Source: an uncultured Saprospiraceae bacterium (GTDB lineage: Bacteria > Bacteroidota > Bacteroidia > Chitinophagales > Saprospiraceae). Taken from it: a stretch of 64,000 bases of DNA. The DNA lies in contig CALHAM010000041.1 in assembly GCA_937934275.1 (NCBI GenBank), forward strand, positions 32,182 to 96,181, written 5' to 3'. Positions 40,365 to 50,365 of this stretch are shown piece after piece (position 1 is the stretch's first letter; the number at the start of each line of letters is the position of its first letter). A program made the translations under genes and the position numbers. Below the pieces are notes generated by a model. That model made no database searches. It was given only the letters and a program-made list of their open reading frames with translations, and had not been told where the DNA came from.

Positions 40365-40949
40365 TTAGTCAAAAACAGGTGCAAACGTATCCGCTAAATC
40401 AGTCGTATCTTCTTCCTTATCCTTTGCTAACCTTCCCAAGTCAAAGCCATAGTTGGATAAAATCTTTTCCTTGAGCTCTTTGCGCGCGAAGAAAATTCGG
40501 CTTTTAACCGTACCCAAAGGCAAGTTGAGGTGGTCGGCAATCTCTTGGTACTTGTACCCTTCAAAATGCATCAAGAAGGGGATGCGCGTGTTATCGTCTA
40601 AAGCGGCCACGAGTTCGTTTAGCTCCTTAATCGTTATCTCACTTTCCGCCGAATTGCCCACGGCATGGCTTCCCGAGTTCAAATAGAACTGATTATCGGT
40701 AGTGTCAATAATCGTATTGGCCTTGACTTTACGGCGGTAATTATTGATAAAGATGTTTTTCATGATGGTAAACATCCAGGCTTTAAAATTAGTGCCTGGG
40801 CGGAATTTATCGCGATTTGCCAGCGCCCGATAGGCCGTCTCCTGATACAGATCTTTAGCTTCCTCCGAGTTTTTAGTCAGATTATAGGCAAACGTCTGCA
40901 GCATGCTGGTCAAGTCGCTCAAGCGGTAATTAAACTCAAGTATCGTCAT
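40365..40949 (-). CDS. ECF-type RNA polymerase sigma factor (candidate SigP-like)
   Basis: DLYQETAYRALANRDKFRPGTNFKAWMFTIMKNIFINNYRR...GYKYQEIADHLNLPLGTVKSRIFFARKELK. Confidence 0.92.
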   Translation of the reverse strand: MTILEFNYRLSDLTSMLQTFAYNLTKNSEEAKDLYQETAYRALANRDKFRPGTNFKAWMFTIMKNIFINNYRRKVKANTIIDTTDNQFYLNSGSHAVGNSAESEITIKELNELVAALDDNTRIPFLMHFEGYKYQEIADHLNLPLGTVKSRIFFARKELKEKILSNYGFDLGRLAKDKEEDTTDLADTFAPVFD

Positions 40950-41154
40950 GGTAGGCGCTTTTTGATTTGCAATGCTGCAAAGGTATTTTATGTTTAACTT
41001 TCCTGCAAGTGTTCTTGAACGTTTTAAGTGTCAATAATTAGCAAATTTGAATGTATTGGAATTTATTTTGTATTTAATCATTGATAATCAGATTTTTATA
41101 CAGTTTAGACAAAGTCTACTCTTTGTTTTTTTTCAAAAAAAAATGAAAAATACT

Positions 41155-42381
41155 TTAGTGATTAGAGGGGCGAATATTCTTGGGATAGCAAACGAAGTGC
41201 TTGGTTACCGTTTGGGTATACAGGGGAACATCCGAGCATTCGTCTATGGGTAAGACTCGCCCGCTCTTAAAAAGAATGTTTATTTTTTCAGCGGCGGGGT
41301 CATAGGCGCGGTTGCTGGATGCTCCAGTGAAGACGAGGTTTGGCCCCCAGTTACCGTATTTGCGATGGGCTGCTTCCTGGAGTTGGTGGAGGTAGCTGAT
41401 TTCGATGGGTGCGCTCCGCCACTCCAATCGGAACAACCGCCTTTCGATAAGGCCTTTGGCCAAAAAAGCGAGCATAGGGTCGTCGTGAGAGCACCAAGCC
41501 TTTATAGAGGCCGCTACGTCCACGTCGTCCAGTTGGGCCAAGTAGTGTACAAGTTGGTCGGGAGTTGGGTTATCGTTGGGCGCGCGGTACAAGAACCAGC
41601 GCAAAGGCTTAGAGGCTTCTAAGGCAACGCCCTGTAGCGCAAGAGTTCGGGCATGGCGCAACAGATGTACGACCATCTGCTCGGCCGAAACGTTAGTCTT
41701 GTGTAAGTACACTTGCCAATACATCAGCCGGCGCGCTATGAGAAATTTTTCGATGCTGTATATGCCTTTTTCCTCAACGACCAGTTCGCCATTGTGAACG
41801 GCAAGCATTTTGATAATGCGGTCGTAGCCGATGACTCCTTCGGAAACACCGGTAAAGAAGCTGTCTCGGTTGAGGTAATCCATGCGGTCCATGTCGAGCT
41901 GCCCAGAGACCAATTGGTGCAGAAAAGGCTTGGGGTACTGGTCTTTGAAAATCTGGATGGCTAAGCTCAGGCGCCCATTCAACTGTTGATTGAGCGCTTC
42001 CATGAATAGGAGCGAGAGCGCTTCGTGAGAAAAGTCCACGAGATTGTGCTCCAGCGCGTGGGAATAAGGGCCATGCCCGATATCGTGCAAAAGAATGGCC
42101 GCACAAACGGCCTCGGCTTCTTCCTCTGTAATCTCCTCTCCTTTACTGCGCAAAACTTCAACGGCTTGTTGCATCAGGTGCAGCGCACCCAAGGCGTGGT
42201 GAAAACGCGTGTGGAGTGCTCCCGGATAAACGTAGTGCGCCATACCTACCTGCCGAATACGCCTCAAGCGTTGAAAATAAGGGTGGTCAATGATTTCGAG
42301 TAAGAGACCTTCGGGCACGGAAACGAAACCATACACTGGGTCGTTGAATATCTTCCGCCGAGGTTGCATATCGAGTGCCAT
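41155..42381 (-). CDS. HD domain-containing phosphohydrolase; start may be 42369
   Basis: KIFNDPVYGFVSVPEGLLLEIIDHPYFQRLRRIRQVGMAHYVYPGALHTRFHHALGALHL...LLHDIGHGPYSHALE. Confidence 0.93.
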   Translation of the reverse strand: MALDMQPRRKIFNDPVYGFVSVPEGLLLEIIDHPYFQRLRRIRQVGMAHYVYPGALHTRFHHALGALHLMQQAVEVLRSKGEEITEEEAEAVCAAILLHDIGHGPYSHALEHNLVDFSHEALSLLFMEALNQQLNGRLSLAIQIFKDQYPKPFLHQLVSGQLDMDRMDYLNRDSFFTGVSEGVIGYDRIIKMLAVHNGELVVEEKGIYSIEKFLIARRLMYWQVYLHKTNVSAEQMVVHLLRHARTLALQGVALEASKPLRWFLYRAPNDNPTPDQLVHYLAQLDDVDVAASIKAWCSHDDPMLAFLAKGLIERRLFRLEWRSAPIEISYLHQLQEAAHRKYGNWGPNLVFTGASSNRAYDPAAEKINILFKSGRVLPIDECSDVPLYTQTVTKHFVCYPKNIRPSNH

Positions 42382-42463
42382 GAGTTGCCTCGCAAAGATA
42401 ACCGCGCAATAGCGCTACCTTCGCACAACTGCTGTAAGACACAGTACTACTAACTGAAAAAGT

Positions 42464-44023
42464 ATGGAAAAAGTCAGAATTCTCTGGGCCGACGATGAAA
42501 TTGAAATGCTAAAGCCGCACCTGATGTTCTTAGAGGGCAAAGGGTACGAGGTAGAAACCGCAACTAACGGCCATGATGCTCTGGAGATTTATCTGGAGAA
42601 AGGCAACGAGATAGATGTTGTTTTCTTAGACGAGTCTATGCCCGGCCTAACGGGACTGGAAACACTGCCTAAGATTAAAGAAATCAACCCTCACGTGCCG
42701 GTGGTGATGATCACGAAAAATGAGGCCGAGCAGGTCATGGAAGAGGCGATCGGTTCCCAAATTGCCGATTACCTCATCAAGCCCGTCAACCCCCACCAAA
42801 TTCTGCTCACCCTCAAAAAGATCCTCGACAACAAACGCTTAGTGCGCGAGAAAACCGCCCTGGATTACCAGCAGGATTACCGCCAAATGTTCCTGCAAAT
42901 TACAGGTGGCCTCGACCACGAGGAGTGGGTAGAGGTTTACCGCCGCATTATTCATTGGGAGCTTCGCTTAGATGCCAATCAGGCCGAAGTAGGCGATATC
43001 CTGGCCCAGCAAAAGCAGCAAGCCAACACCGAGTTCAGTAAGTACGTCGTAAAGAACTACTTCGACTGGGTGGATAAGAATAAAGAAGTCGGTCCCGTTA
43101 TGTCGCATTCTATGATGCGCAAGCACATCTTCCCGCACATAGGCAAAGGCCTGCCCACCGTTGTGGTGTTGCTCGACAATTTGCGCTACGACCAATGGAA
43201 GGTGATCGAGCCGTTCCTCAACGAGCTGTTTCGCACGGAGCACGAGGGCTATTTTTTCAGCATCTTGCCTACGGCCACCCAATACAGTCGAAATGCCATC
43301 TTTGCCGGTATGATGCCCGCCGACATTGAAGCAGCTTTTCCAGACAAGTGGAAGAACGACGTTGACGAGGGCGGCAAGAATCTTTTTGAGGACTTTTTCC
43401 TGGGCAAACAAATCGAGCGCGTTTTCCGCAAAGGCATCAAATGGGAATACGTCAAAGTCACTAACGTCGGTCAGGGCAAAGACCTGCTCGACAATATGCT
43501 CAACTATCTGAACAACGACCTAACGGTCATCGTCTACAACTTCATCGACATGCTGTCGCACGCGCGCACGGAGATGGAAGTGCTCAAAGAGCTGGCTGGC
43601 GACGAGCGCGCTTACCGCTCACTGACGCGGTCGTGGTTTCTACACAGCCCTCTGTGGACAGCCCTGCAGCGCTTAGAGGGTCGAGACGTCCAGCTGTTCG
43701 TAACGACCGATCACGGCACCATTCGGGTGCAATCGCCTTCTCGCGTGGTGGGCGACCGCGAAACCACGACCAATTTGCGCTATAAGGTAGGCCGGAACTT
43801 ACAGTACGAAGCCAAAGATGTGCTGGCCGTCAAGGATCCCAAACAAGCTGGCTTGCCAAGACCTAACCTCAGCAGCACCTTCATCTTTGCCAAGGAAGAC
43901 TATTTCTTCCTGTATCCGAACAACTACAATCACTTCTACAACTATTATCGAAACACCTTTCAGCACGGCGGCATTAGCCTCGAGGAAATGATCTGCCCCA
44001 TCGTGCGCATGCGAAGCAAGTAA
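42464..44023 (+). CDS. porX: PorX-like response regulator with PglZ/alkaline phosphatase-superfamily C-terminal domain
   Basis: Receiver: ILWADDEIEMLKPHLMFLEGKGYEV...VVFLDESMPGLTGLETLPKI...VVMITKNE...DYLIKPVNP; C-term VVVLLDNLRYDQWKVIEPFLNELF, FVTTDHGTIRV. Confidence 0.93.
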   Translation: MEKVRILWADDEIEMLKPHLMFLEGKGYEVETATNGHDALEIYLEKGNEIDVVFLDESMPGLTGLETLPKIKEINPHVPVVMITKNEAEQVMEEAIGSQIADYLIKPVNPHQILLTLKKILDNKRLVREKTALDYQQDYRQMFLQITGGLDHEEWVEVYRRIIHWELRLDANQAEVGDILAQQKQQANTEFSKYVVKNYFDWVDKNKEVGPVMSHSMMRKHIFPHIGKGLPTVVVLLDNLRYDQWKVIEPFLNELFRTEHEGYFFSILPTATQYSRNAIFAGMMPADIEAAFPDKWKNDVDEGGKNLFEDFFLGKQIERVFRKGIKWEYVKVTNVGQGKDLLDNMLNYLNNDLTVIVYNFIDMLSHARTEMEVLKELAGDERAYRSLTRSWFLHSPLWTALQRLEGRDVQLFVTTDHGTIRVQSPSRVVGDRETTTNLRYKVGRNLQYEAKDVLAVKDPKQAGLPRPNLSSTFIFAKEDYFFLYPNNYNHFYNYYRNTFQHGGISLEEMICPIVRMRSK

Positions 44024-44041
44024 TTCTTTGGCTTTTTCCGT

Positions 44042-44956
44042 ATGGATCGGTTATCCTTTTGGCTCACGCGGCTAGCTGTTGAGCTTTTTCGCTGGATGCC
44101 TTTCTGGCTACTATATCGCCTGTCCGATGCGTTAGCGTTCTTGTTATGGCGAGTGGTGGGCTATCGCCGCCGTGTGGTGTGGGAAAATTTACAGCGCGCT
44201 TTTCCCGAGAAAACTCCCGAACAACTGACCGCCCTGGCGCGCGAGGTATATCGCAACCTGACGGACGTCATGCTCGAAACCCTAAAGTCCTACACGCTCC
44301 CTGTGGCCGAAATTCAGCGCCGTAGCCGCCCGGTTAATCCCGAGGTGGTCAATCGCCATTTAGATGCCGGCAAAAGCGTTATTCTCTGCGGAGGTCATTA
44401 CGCCAATTGGGAATATACCGGTGTTAGCATGCCGCCGCTTTTTCGGGGCGCCACCATTACCGTCTATAAACCAATTGCTAACCGCTATACCAATGCTTTT
44501 GTCAACCACTCGCGCGGGCGCGTGGGCATGCTCATGGTTCGCATGGAGGAAACCTTTTCGGCCATGCGACTGCGCAAAGCGCAGAATGCCCCCGCGGTGT
44601 TCATTCTGCTGGCTGACCAATCGCCCTCTAATCGAAAGGGTGCCCATTGGGTGCGCTTCCTCGGCCAAGAGACCGCTTCTCTGCCGGGGGTGGATGTGTT
44701 GGCGCGCCGCATGCACTTTCCCGTCGTTTTCTTCTACGTCAAACGCCAACGCCGCGGCTTCTACGAAGTATATTTCTCCGACCTTAACGATACCCCCGAG
44801 CTGGCTAAAGAAGGCGAAATCACTCAGGCCTTCGCCAAAACTTTAGAAACCATCATCCGCCATAAGCCAGAAGATTGGCTCTGGACGCATCGGCGCTGGA
44901 AAATGAGGCGTACCAAGGCTGATACTTCCGGCGCCCTCTCGCAGGCTCCACGATAG
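44042..44956 (+). CDS. Lysophospholipid/lipid A biosynthesis acyltransferase (LpxL/HtrB family)
   Basis: VILCGGHYANWEYTGV (HxxxxE-like), LLADQSPSNRKGAHWVRFLGQETA, WLWTHRRWK. Confidence 0.9.
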   Translation: MDRLSFWLTRLAVELFRWMPFWLLYRLSDALAFLLWRVVGYRRRVVWENLQRAFPEKTPEQLTALAREVYRNLTDVMLETLKSYTLPVAEIQRRSRPVNPEVVNRHLDAGKSVILCGGHYANWEYTGVSMPPLFRGATITVYKPIANRYTNAFVNHSRGRVGMLMVRMEETFSAMRLRKAQNAPAVFILLADQSPSNRKGAHWVRFLGQETASLPGVDVLARRMHFPVVFFYVKRQRRGFYEVYFSDLNDTPELAKEGEITQAFAKTLETIIRHKPEDWLWTHRRWKMRRTKADTSGALSQAPR

Positions 44957-45023
44957 ATGCCCTTATTACTGTATATTTGCTACATCGCCACCTGCCTCTA
45001 CCTGTACTCAACCACCTACACCC

Positions 45024-47060
45024 ATGTACAAAGTCCGATTTGGAGGTAAAAAAGACAAAAAAAGTCAGATTCTTCGGCTAGAGGAAAGCGCTGATTTGTT
45101 TGTGGTACGCACCAAAGGCAATCGCCAGCTGGAAGAGGCGGATCTGAACCGCCAAAGCCGCGAGGTGCTCAGCGAAACACAAGAAGTGGCAGCTTTCCCC
45201 GAAGCTGGCGTTAGCGTACGCCGCATTAGCGCCGACGATGACCCTAAGGCCAAACGCGACGAAGCGCGCGCTACCCTTAGAGAAGATGAAAATATTCGCT
45301 TCGCGGGGCGCGTCTTTCAGGATGTCGAAAGTGGGAACATCGTCCTGTACACCGAAAACTTCTTCGTGAAGTTCTACGACAACGTCGCACCCGAAACGTG
45401 CCGAGCCATCTTAGATAAGTATCACCTGACCATTAAAAGCCAGCTATCTTTTGCTCCTAACGCCTACTTTGTACAAGCCGAAGAGGGTACAGGCACCAAG
45501 GTGTTTGAAATTGCCGAACAGCTCCTCGCCGAAAAAGAGGTGGAGTATTGCCACCCCGAATTGGTGCAAGAGCGCCGCTTTAAAGGCGCGCATCCGCTGC
45601 AGTGGCATCTCATCCAGACGAGTGTTAACGGTAGGCTGATCAATCAGCACGTCAACATCGAAGGAGCATGGCGGCATACGCGAGGCAAGGGCATTACCAT
45701 TGCCATCCTTGACGACGGCTTAGACACTTCACACCCCGAATTTGCCGGCCGCATTGTACACCCTTACGATGCTACGCTCAACAGCAACGACCCTTCGCCT
45801 AAGCTGCCCGACGACAACCACGGCACTGCTTGTGCCGGTGTCGCGTGCGCCAGTGGTTTGCCCGACGGTGCCAGCGGCACGGCTCCCGAGGCGAACCTTA
45901 TGCCCATACGCCTGCGCAGCGGTTTGGGGAGTATGGCTGAAGCCAACGCCTTCGTTTGGGCTGCCGATCACGGTGCTGACGTCATCTCCTGCTCTTGGGG
46001 GCCTTCTGACGGCGATTGGTGGAACCCCACAGATCCGCTGCACAACCGAGTAACGCCGCTGCCCGACAGCACGCGCCTGGCCATGGAGTACGCCCTGACC
46101 AAGGGCCGAAACGGGAAAGGTTGCGTCATCCTCTTTGCCGCCGGCAACGGCAACGAGTCGGCCGACAACGACGGATACGTTAGTTTTCCGCCCGTTATCA
46201 CTGTAGGGGCCTGCAACGATACCGGCAAGCGGTGTGTGTATAGCGACTTTGGTCAATGCCTTTGGGTCTGCTTCCCCAGCGCCGACTACGGTTGGCGCGC
46301 CTTCCAGCACCCTGCTCCGCTCACCGAAGGGCTGCGCACCACCGATCGGCAAGGCCCTGTGGGCTACGCAACTGAGGGTTACGTCAATTCGTTTGGCGGC
46401 ACTTCCGCTGCTTGCCCGGGCATGGCCGGCATAGTGGCTCTCATGCTGGCTGTCAACCCCAAGCTGACACCGCCGCAAGTGAAAGACCTCATCCGCCGCT
46501 CCTGTACGCGCATTGATGAGGCTGGCGGCGAATACGATGCCAAAGGGCACAGCATTTACTACGGCTACGGCCGTATCAACGCTGGGCTGGCTGTCGAAAA
46601 CGCTTTAAAGGCGGCAACGGCTGCCTCTCCCCTAACCGGCATCCGTATCGAGGGAGCTGCTCGCTTCCATACTGGAGGTGAGGTCCCGCTTCTGTCCGAT
46701 GTCTGGGTAGGCAGCGCGTTTTCGCCGCCGCGCCGACTGTTGGGGCTGCGCTTGCAACTCCGCGGTGCGCCCGCCGGCTCTCGCCTTCGCTATCGCATTA
46801 ACGGCTCTTCTACCGGCATCCGCGAGAACAGCCGCGAGGGCGAATACGTCGGCGAAACCTCCGTCAGCCGCCGCCTGCTGGGCGTCGCCCTCTGGTTGGA
46901 AGGCCCAGCAGCTCAACAGTACAACCTCTGCTACGCCGTCCAACTGCAAGGACGGAAAACATTCGTTCAGGCCCAGAACGGCGCCTGGGCCGGAACGGAA
47001 GGCCGCACTGGTCGCTCCGTAGAGGCTCTCCGCGTATGGCTAATGCCAAGGAAGGCATAA
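45024..47060 (+). CDS. S8 family serine peptidase (subtilase)
   Basis: ITIAILDDGLDTSHPEF, DDNHGTACAGVACA, SFGGTSAACPGMAGIVALML catalytic D/H/S motifs. Confidence 0.92.
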   Translation: MYKVRFGGKKDKKSQILRLEESADLFVVRTKGNRQLEEADLNRQSREVLSETQEVAAFPEAGVSVRRISADDDPKAKRDEARATLREDENIRFAGRVFQDVESGNIVLYTENFFVKFYDNVAPETCRAILDKYHLTIKSQLSFAPNAYFVQAEEGTGTKVFEIAEQLLAEKEVEYCHPELVQERRFKGAHPLQWHLIQTSVNGRLINQHVNIEGAWRHTRGKGITIAILDDGLDTSHPEFAGRIVHPYDATLNSNDPSPKLPDDNHGTACAGVACASGLPDGASGTAPEANLMPIRLRSGLGSMAEANAFVWAADHGADVISCSWGPSDGDWWNPTDPLHNRVTPLPDSTRLAMEYALTKGRNGKGCVILFAAGNGNESADNDGYVSFPPVITVGACNDTGKRCVYSDFGQCLWVCFPSADYGWRAFQHPAPLTEGLRTTDRQGPVGYATEGYVNSFGGTSAACPGMAGIVALMLAVNPKLTPPQVKDLIRRSCTRIDEAGGEYDAKGHSIYYGYGRINAGLAVENALKAATAASPLTGIRIEGAARFHTGGEVPLLSDVWVGSAFSPPRRLLGLRLQLRGAPAGSRLRYRINGSSTGIRENSREGEYVGETSVSRRLLGVALWLEGPAAQQYNLCYAVQLQGRKTFVQAQNGAWAGTEGRTGRSVEALRVWLMPRKA

Positions 47061-47103
47061 CTCGACCCCTTCAGACTTCAGCAGATCGTGCCGCCTCCGT
47101 TTA

Positions 47104-47145
47104 AACACCCTCCGAACGCTTGTGGCTCCGTCACAAGGGTGTTTT
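47104..47145 (+). terminator. Terminator after S8 peptidase gene
   Basis: AACACCCT...CTTGTG/CACAAG...GGGTGTTTT hairpin with T-run. Confidence 0.6.
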
Positions 47146-47241
47146 CCTGCTGCCCTTGAAACCGACGTCAAGGAGCCTTTTGTTATTTAGGCAGACGACT
47201 GCTGGAGGCACTCTCGTAAATCACTCGTCAAAACAAGCGCT

Positions 47242-47451
47242 ATGAAAACTTCTCCATTTGACCGACTGCCCTTCTTCGTCAACCTCGAAAGCCTGGGCGA
47301 AGACGAGGAAATACGCATTGACTACGATACCGACGGAAACCCCGTGCGCATTAGAAGAGTGCGAGTGGATAACACTTGGGTGCTTTGGGTCGTAGGCGCT
47401 ATTGTCGGACTGTTCTTTTTGTTTTTTTTACGAGCACTGACAAGCCTCTAA
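47242..47451 (+). CDS. Small hypothetical protein with C-terminal TM helix
   Basis: ORF; WVLWVVGAIVGLFFLFFLRAL. Confidence 0.5.
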   Translation: MKTSPFDRLPFFVNLESLGEDEEIRIDYDTDGNPVRIRRVRVDNTWVLWVVGAIVGLFFLFFLRALTSL

Positions 47452-47567
47452 AAGAGCACTGGATGCGGCTTTTCCTGAGCTCTTCTTTTAGCGGGAGGTC
47501 GTTCGCACCTTAGCTTGCACCCTTTGCAGTGCAAGGCGCTCCACTCTCTGCAGTCCTGGTCGGAAAA

Positions 47568-48545
47568 CTAAGTGGTCTTTGGCTGTTTTTTACCCTCGAG
47601 CTGCACTCGCCTTCGGTCTCGCAGCACGGCCACTCCAGCGTTTAGTTCAAACCCGATGAGCAGAATGGCGCAATTGAGCTGGAGCCAAATCAGGAAAGCG
47701 ATGAGGGCGCCGATAGAGCCGTAGACCTTGTTATAGCTGCCGAAGTTGTCCACATAAAAAGAGAAGCCCCAAGAGACGAGGATGCTCAGCAGCGTAGCCA
47801 GCATAGCGCCGGGGTTGAAGAAGGGCAGTGGGCGGCGGGTGGCGGCGCCGTAGCGGTATATGGTAGAATAACCGGCATAAAACAAGGCGACAATGACTAC
47901 CCATCGGAAGGCCAAAAAGGCCAATCGGGTAAAGAGGCCGGCCTTGACGAAGGAGAAGAGAGCGCCCAGCAGCAGATTGCCTAAAATAATAAGGATGACA
48001 TCGCCGATGAGGATAAGGCCCAGCAGAAAAGTCAGTTGAATCGCTACGAGGCGCTTTTCGAGTAAAGAGCGTCGGCGAAAGGTCAGATGGTGCTCTTTTT
48101 CGAAACCCTCCATGAGCGAAAGCATGCCGTTGGAGGCAAACCAGACGGCCAAAAAGAAGCCTAAAGAGAGCAGGCCGCTGCGCTGGCGCGTGGCAATGTC
48201 TTCAATAGTGCTAAAAATGAGCTGACCGGCGCTGCCGGGCATAACGCGCACGATGGCTTCGGCCAGTACCTCGTCGAAGATTTCATATAAGGGCGTGTAA
48301 GCCAGTAAGGTGAACAAAACGATGATGGAAGGAAAGATGGCCAGGAAGAAATTAAAGGCAATGCTGTTGGCGCGCGTCATCAGGTCATCGTTGCGCAGTT
48401 CGTCGCGGATAAAGCCAATGAGGTTGTACAGCGGAATGTGCTTTAGCCCCGGCAGTGAGTGTGTTTTAGACCAGGTAAGGATGCGCTCCAACAAAGGGTG
48501 GCGCTCGAAATACTCCTGTATGCGTTGCAGGCGGCGCTTTGGCAT
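47568..48545 (-). CDS. YihY/virulence factor BrkB family protein
   Basis: NSIAFNFFLAIFPSIIVLFTLLAY..., WGFSFYVDNFGSYNKVYGSIGALIAFLIWLQLNCAILLIGFELNAG; start set at MPKRRL. Confidence 0.92.
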   Translation of the reverse strand: MPKRRLQRIQEYFERHPLLERILTWSKTHSLPGLKHIPLYNLIGFIRDELRNDDLMTRANSIAFNFFLAIFPSIIVLFTLLAYTPLYEIFDEVLAEAIVRVMPGSAGQLIFSTIEDIATRQRSGLLSLGFFLAVWFASNGMLSLMEGFEKEHHLTFRRRSLLEKRLVAIQLTFLLGLILIGDVILIILGNLLLGALFSFVKAGLFTRLAFLAFRWVVIVALFYAGYSTIYRYGAATRRPLPFFNPGAMLATLLSILVSWGFSFYVDNFGSYNKVYGSIGALIAFLIWLQLNCAILLIGFELNAGVAVLRDRRRVQLEGKKQPKTT

Positions 48546-48845
48546 GTGCGGGGGCAAATATACTCTGGGGCACCTGAAGGTATACACCCGCCTGCTGCAA
48601 AAGGCCAGTGGGCGGAGATTACGGAGATCACCCATTATACGCCGGATCAACCCAGCAAAAAGCTGGGCTAGCCCTGTCTGATAAGGCGTATTCAGCACAC
48701 GCCCAAGTCAGTCGTCATCGAAATGCTCTGCTTCGAAACTTTCTACCGAGCAGCAACTCCACCGGTTTGTCTCGAAAAAAAATGCACCATCAGGTACGAG
48801 CGTTTTTTGCGAGAAAGGGCGCGGAAGCCGTGTGAATGAGGTAAC

Positions 48846-49580
48846 TCATAGCTTTTTGAGCAACTCTTGGGCTTTTCCGAAGTAAGGCGAGTCTTGCGAG
48901 AATTTTCTGGCCAGCTCGCGGCAGCGTTCTTTATCGCCCGTTTTGAGGTAGCTGAGCACGAGGTTCCACTGGGCGAACTCCCGAACAGCAGGATCTTCAG
49001 AGGCTACTTTTGTGAACAGCTCTCTCGCTTCTTGCACTTTTCCCACCTCCATTTTAGCGATGCCGAGGTAGATTCGGATCAGGTCGTTGTCGGGGTAGTT
49101 GTGCAGTAATTGTTCAAGCAGCCCCTCCGCTTGCTCGTAATGTTGGCTGTTGAAGGCTGTTTCGGCTTCGTATTGCAGCTGTTCCTGAGAGGCCGATTTC
49201 TCGACTAAGGCAAGCGGTGGATGTGTGGCAAACTGGTCGTACAGGGAGGTGCGGAAGAGGAAGTAGGCGGTTATCAGCAACGCGAAAGATGCTGCCATGG
49301 CCATAATTGCCCAATGGCGGCGGAAGACGGACGTTAGCCTTTCCACGGTTTTTCCCGCTTGAGAGTGTTGAGAGAAGTACTCCGCCTCTATTTGCTGGAG
49401 TTGTTGCTCTAGCTGAAGCCTCTTGTCCCTTTTGGACAAAAACTGGCGCATTTCCTTATGAAGTTGGAGTTCTTCTTTTAGTGTCGGAGTTTCCGATATC
49501 TTCTTTTCAAAATCTGCGCGCTCTTCGGCACTCATTTGGCCGTCCAGATATTTTTCTATACGGGCAGTTTCATCGTTCAT
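48846..49580 (-). CDS. Membrane anti-sigma-like protein with C-terminal TPR-like repeats
   Basis: N-term EKYLDGQMSAEERADFEKKISETPTLKEEL, central TM WAIMAMAASFALLITAYFLF, C-term TPR-like repeats; next to the ECF sigma gene. Confidence 0.7.
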   Translation of the reverse strand: MNDETARIEKYLDGQMSAEERADFEKKISETPTLKEELQLHKEMRQFLSKRDKRLQLEQQLQQIEAEYFSQHSQAGKTVERLTSVFRRHWAIMAMAASFALLITAYFLFRTSLYDQFATHPPLALVEKSASQEQLQYEAETAFNSQHYEQAEGLLEQLLHNYPDNDLIRIYLGIAKMEVGKVQEARELFTKVASEDPAVREFAQWNLVLSYLKTGDKERCRELARKFSQDSPYFGKAQELLKKL

Positions 49581-49621
49581 GGTGTCTTATATTTTTATTT
49601 AGGGTGGATAACCGGTGCAAT

Positions 49622-50188
49622 CTATTTGCAGCGTTCGTAAAACAGTTGTTTCCAGCGGTTCAGACAGCGGTGGCGTGCCTGGTACACGGCATTGGCATTT
49701 GTCATGTTAAGCGCATTAGTTATTTTTTCTACGTCGTCTTGCCCTTGTGCATACAACTGGAGCAAGCGCTGGCATTGCTCGCTCAGTTGCCCAAAGACCT
49801 CTTCCAAGCAGTCCATTCTTTTCTTTTGCAACATTGCTTCTTCCGCACTTTCAAATTCAGGTGCTTCTTCCAGTTGTCTGTAAATCTCTTCAACTCTTAC
49901 GTTAGTTTCCCGTTTTTTTTGCCGCAGGCACTCGTACCATTTTCTCTTGGCAATAGTCATCAGCAGCCCCCCGAAACTTCCCTTGAAGGAGGGTGGGCTG
50001 CCACAGTAGCGGTCATAGATGGCTATCAGTGCCTCTTGCATCAAATCACGGGCATCTTCGGGCTGGCCACCGTTTTTGGCAACCCAGTACTTCAACGGAG
50101 TTGCATACTCCCGGTATATTTCCCGTAATATGCCGGAATGGCCCTGGCAGATTGCTTTCAGGCAGGCCTCGTCACTAAGTGATTTCAT
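49622..50188 (-). CDS. ECF-type RNA polymerase sigma factor
   Basis: DARDLMQEALIAIYDRYCGSPPSFKGSFGGLLMTIAKRKWYECLRQKKRE. Confidence 0.87.
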   Translation of the reverse strand: MKSLSDEACLKAICQGHSGILREIYREYATPLKYWVAKNGGQPEDARDLMQEALIAIYDRYCGSPPSFKGSFGGLLMTIAKRKWYECLRQKKRETNVRVEEIYRQLEEAPEFESAEEAMLQKKRMDCLEEVFGQLSEQCQRLLQLYAQGQDDVEKITNALNMTNANAVYQARHRCLNRWKQLFYERCK

Positions 50189-50365
50189 TAGCTAACGTTG
50201 ACTATTTCGCTCGAATTGCAGTAAAATTATGGTGTTTGGGCAGGCTTCTTGGCCTGCCTTTAAAAAAAAATTCGAAGAGGGCGTAAGAAAAAGGGAGGCA
50301 CCTCAATAGGAGGGTGTAAACGGTTTGTAACTAATTCAACGCTCACTACTAAAATTGATGAAACA

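Noticed and set aside
42464-44023. PglZ of a BREX/Pgl phage-defence system
   Set aside because: The alkaline-phosphatase-like PglZ domain is fused to a receiver domain next to gldKLMN, which identifies PorX; no BREX genes are nearby.
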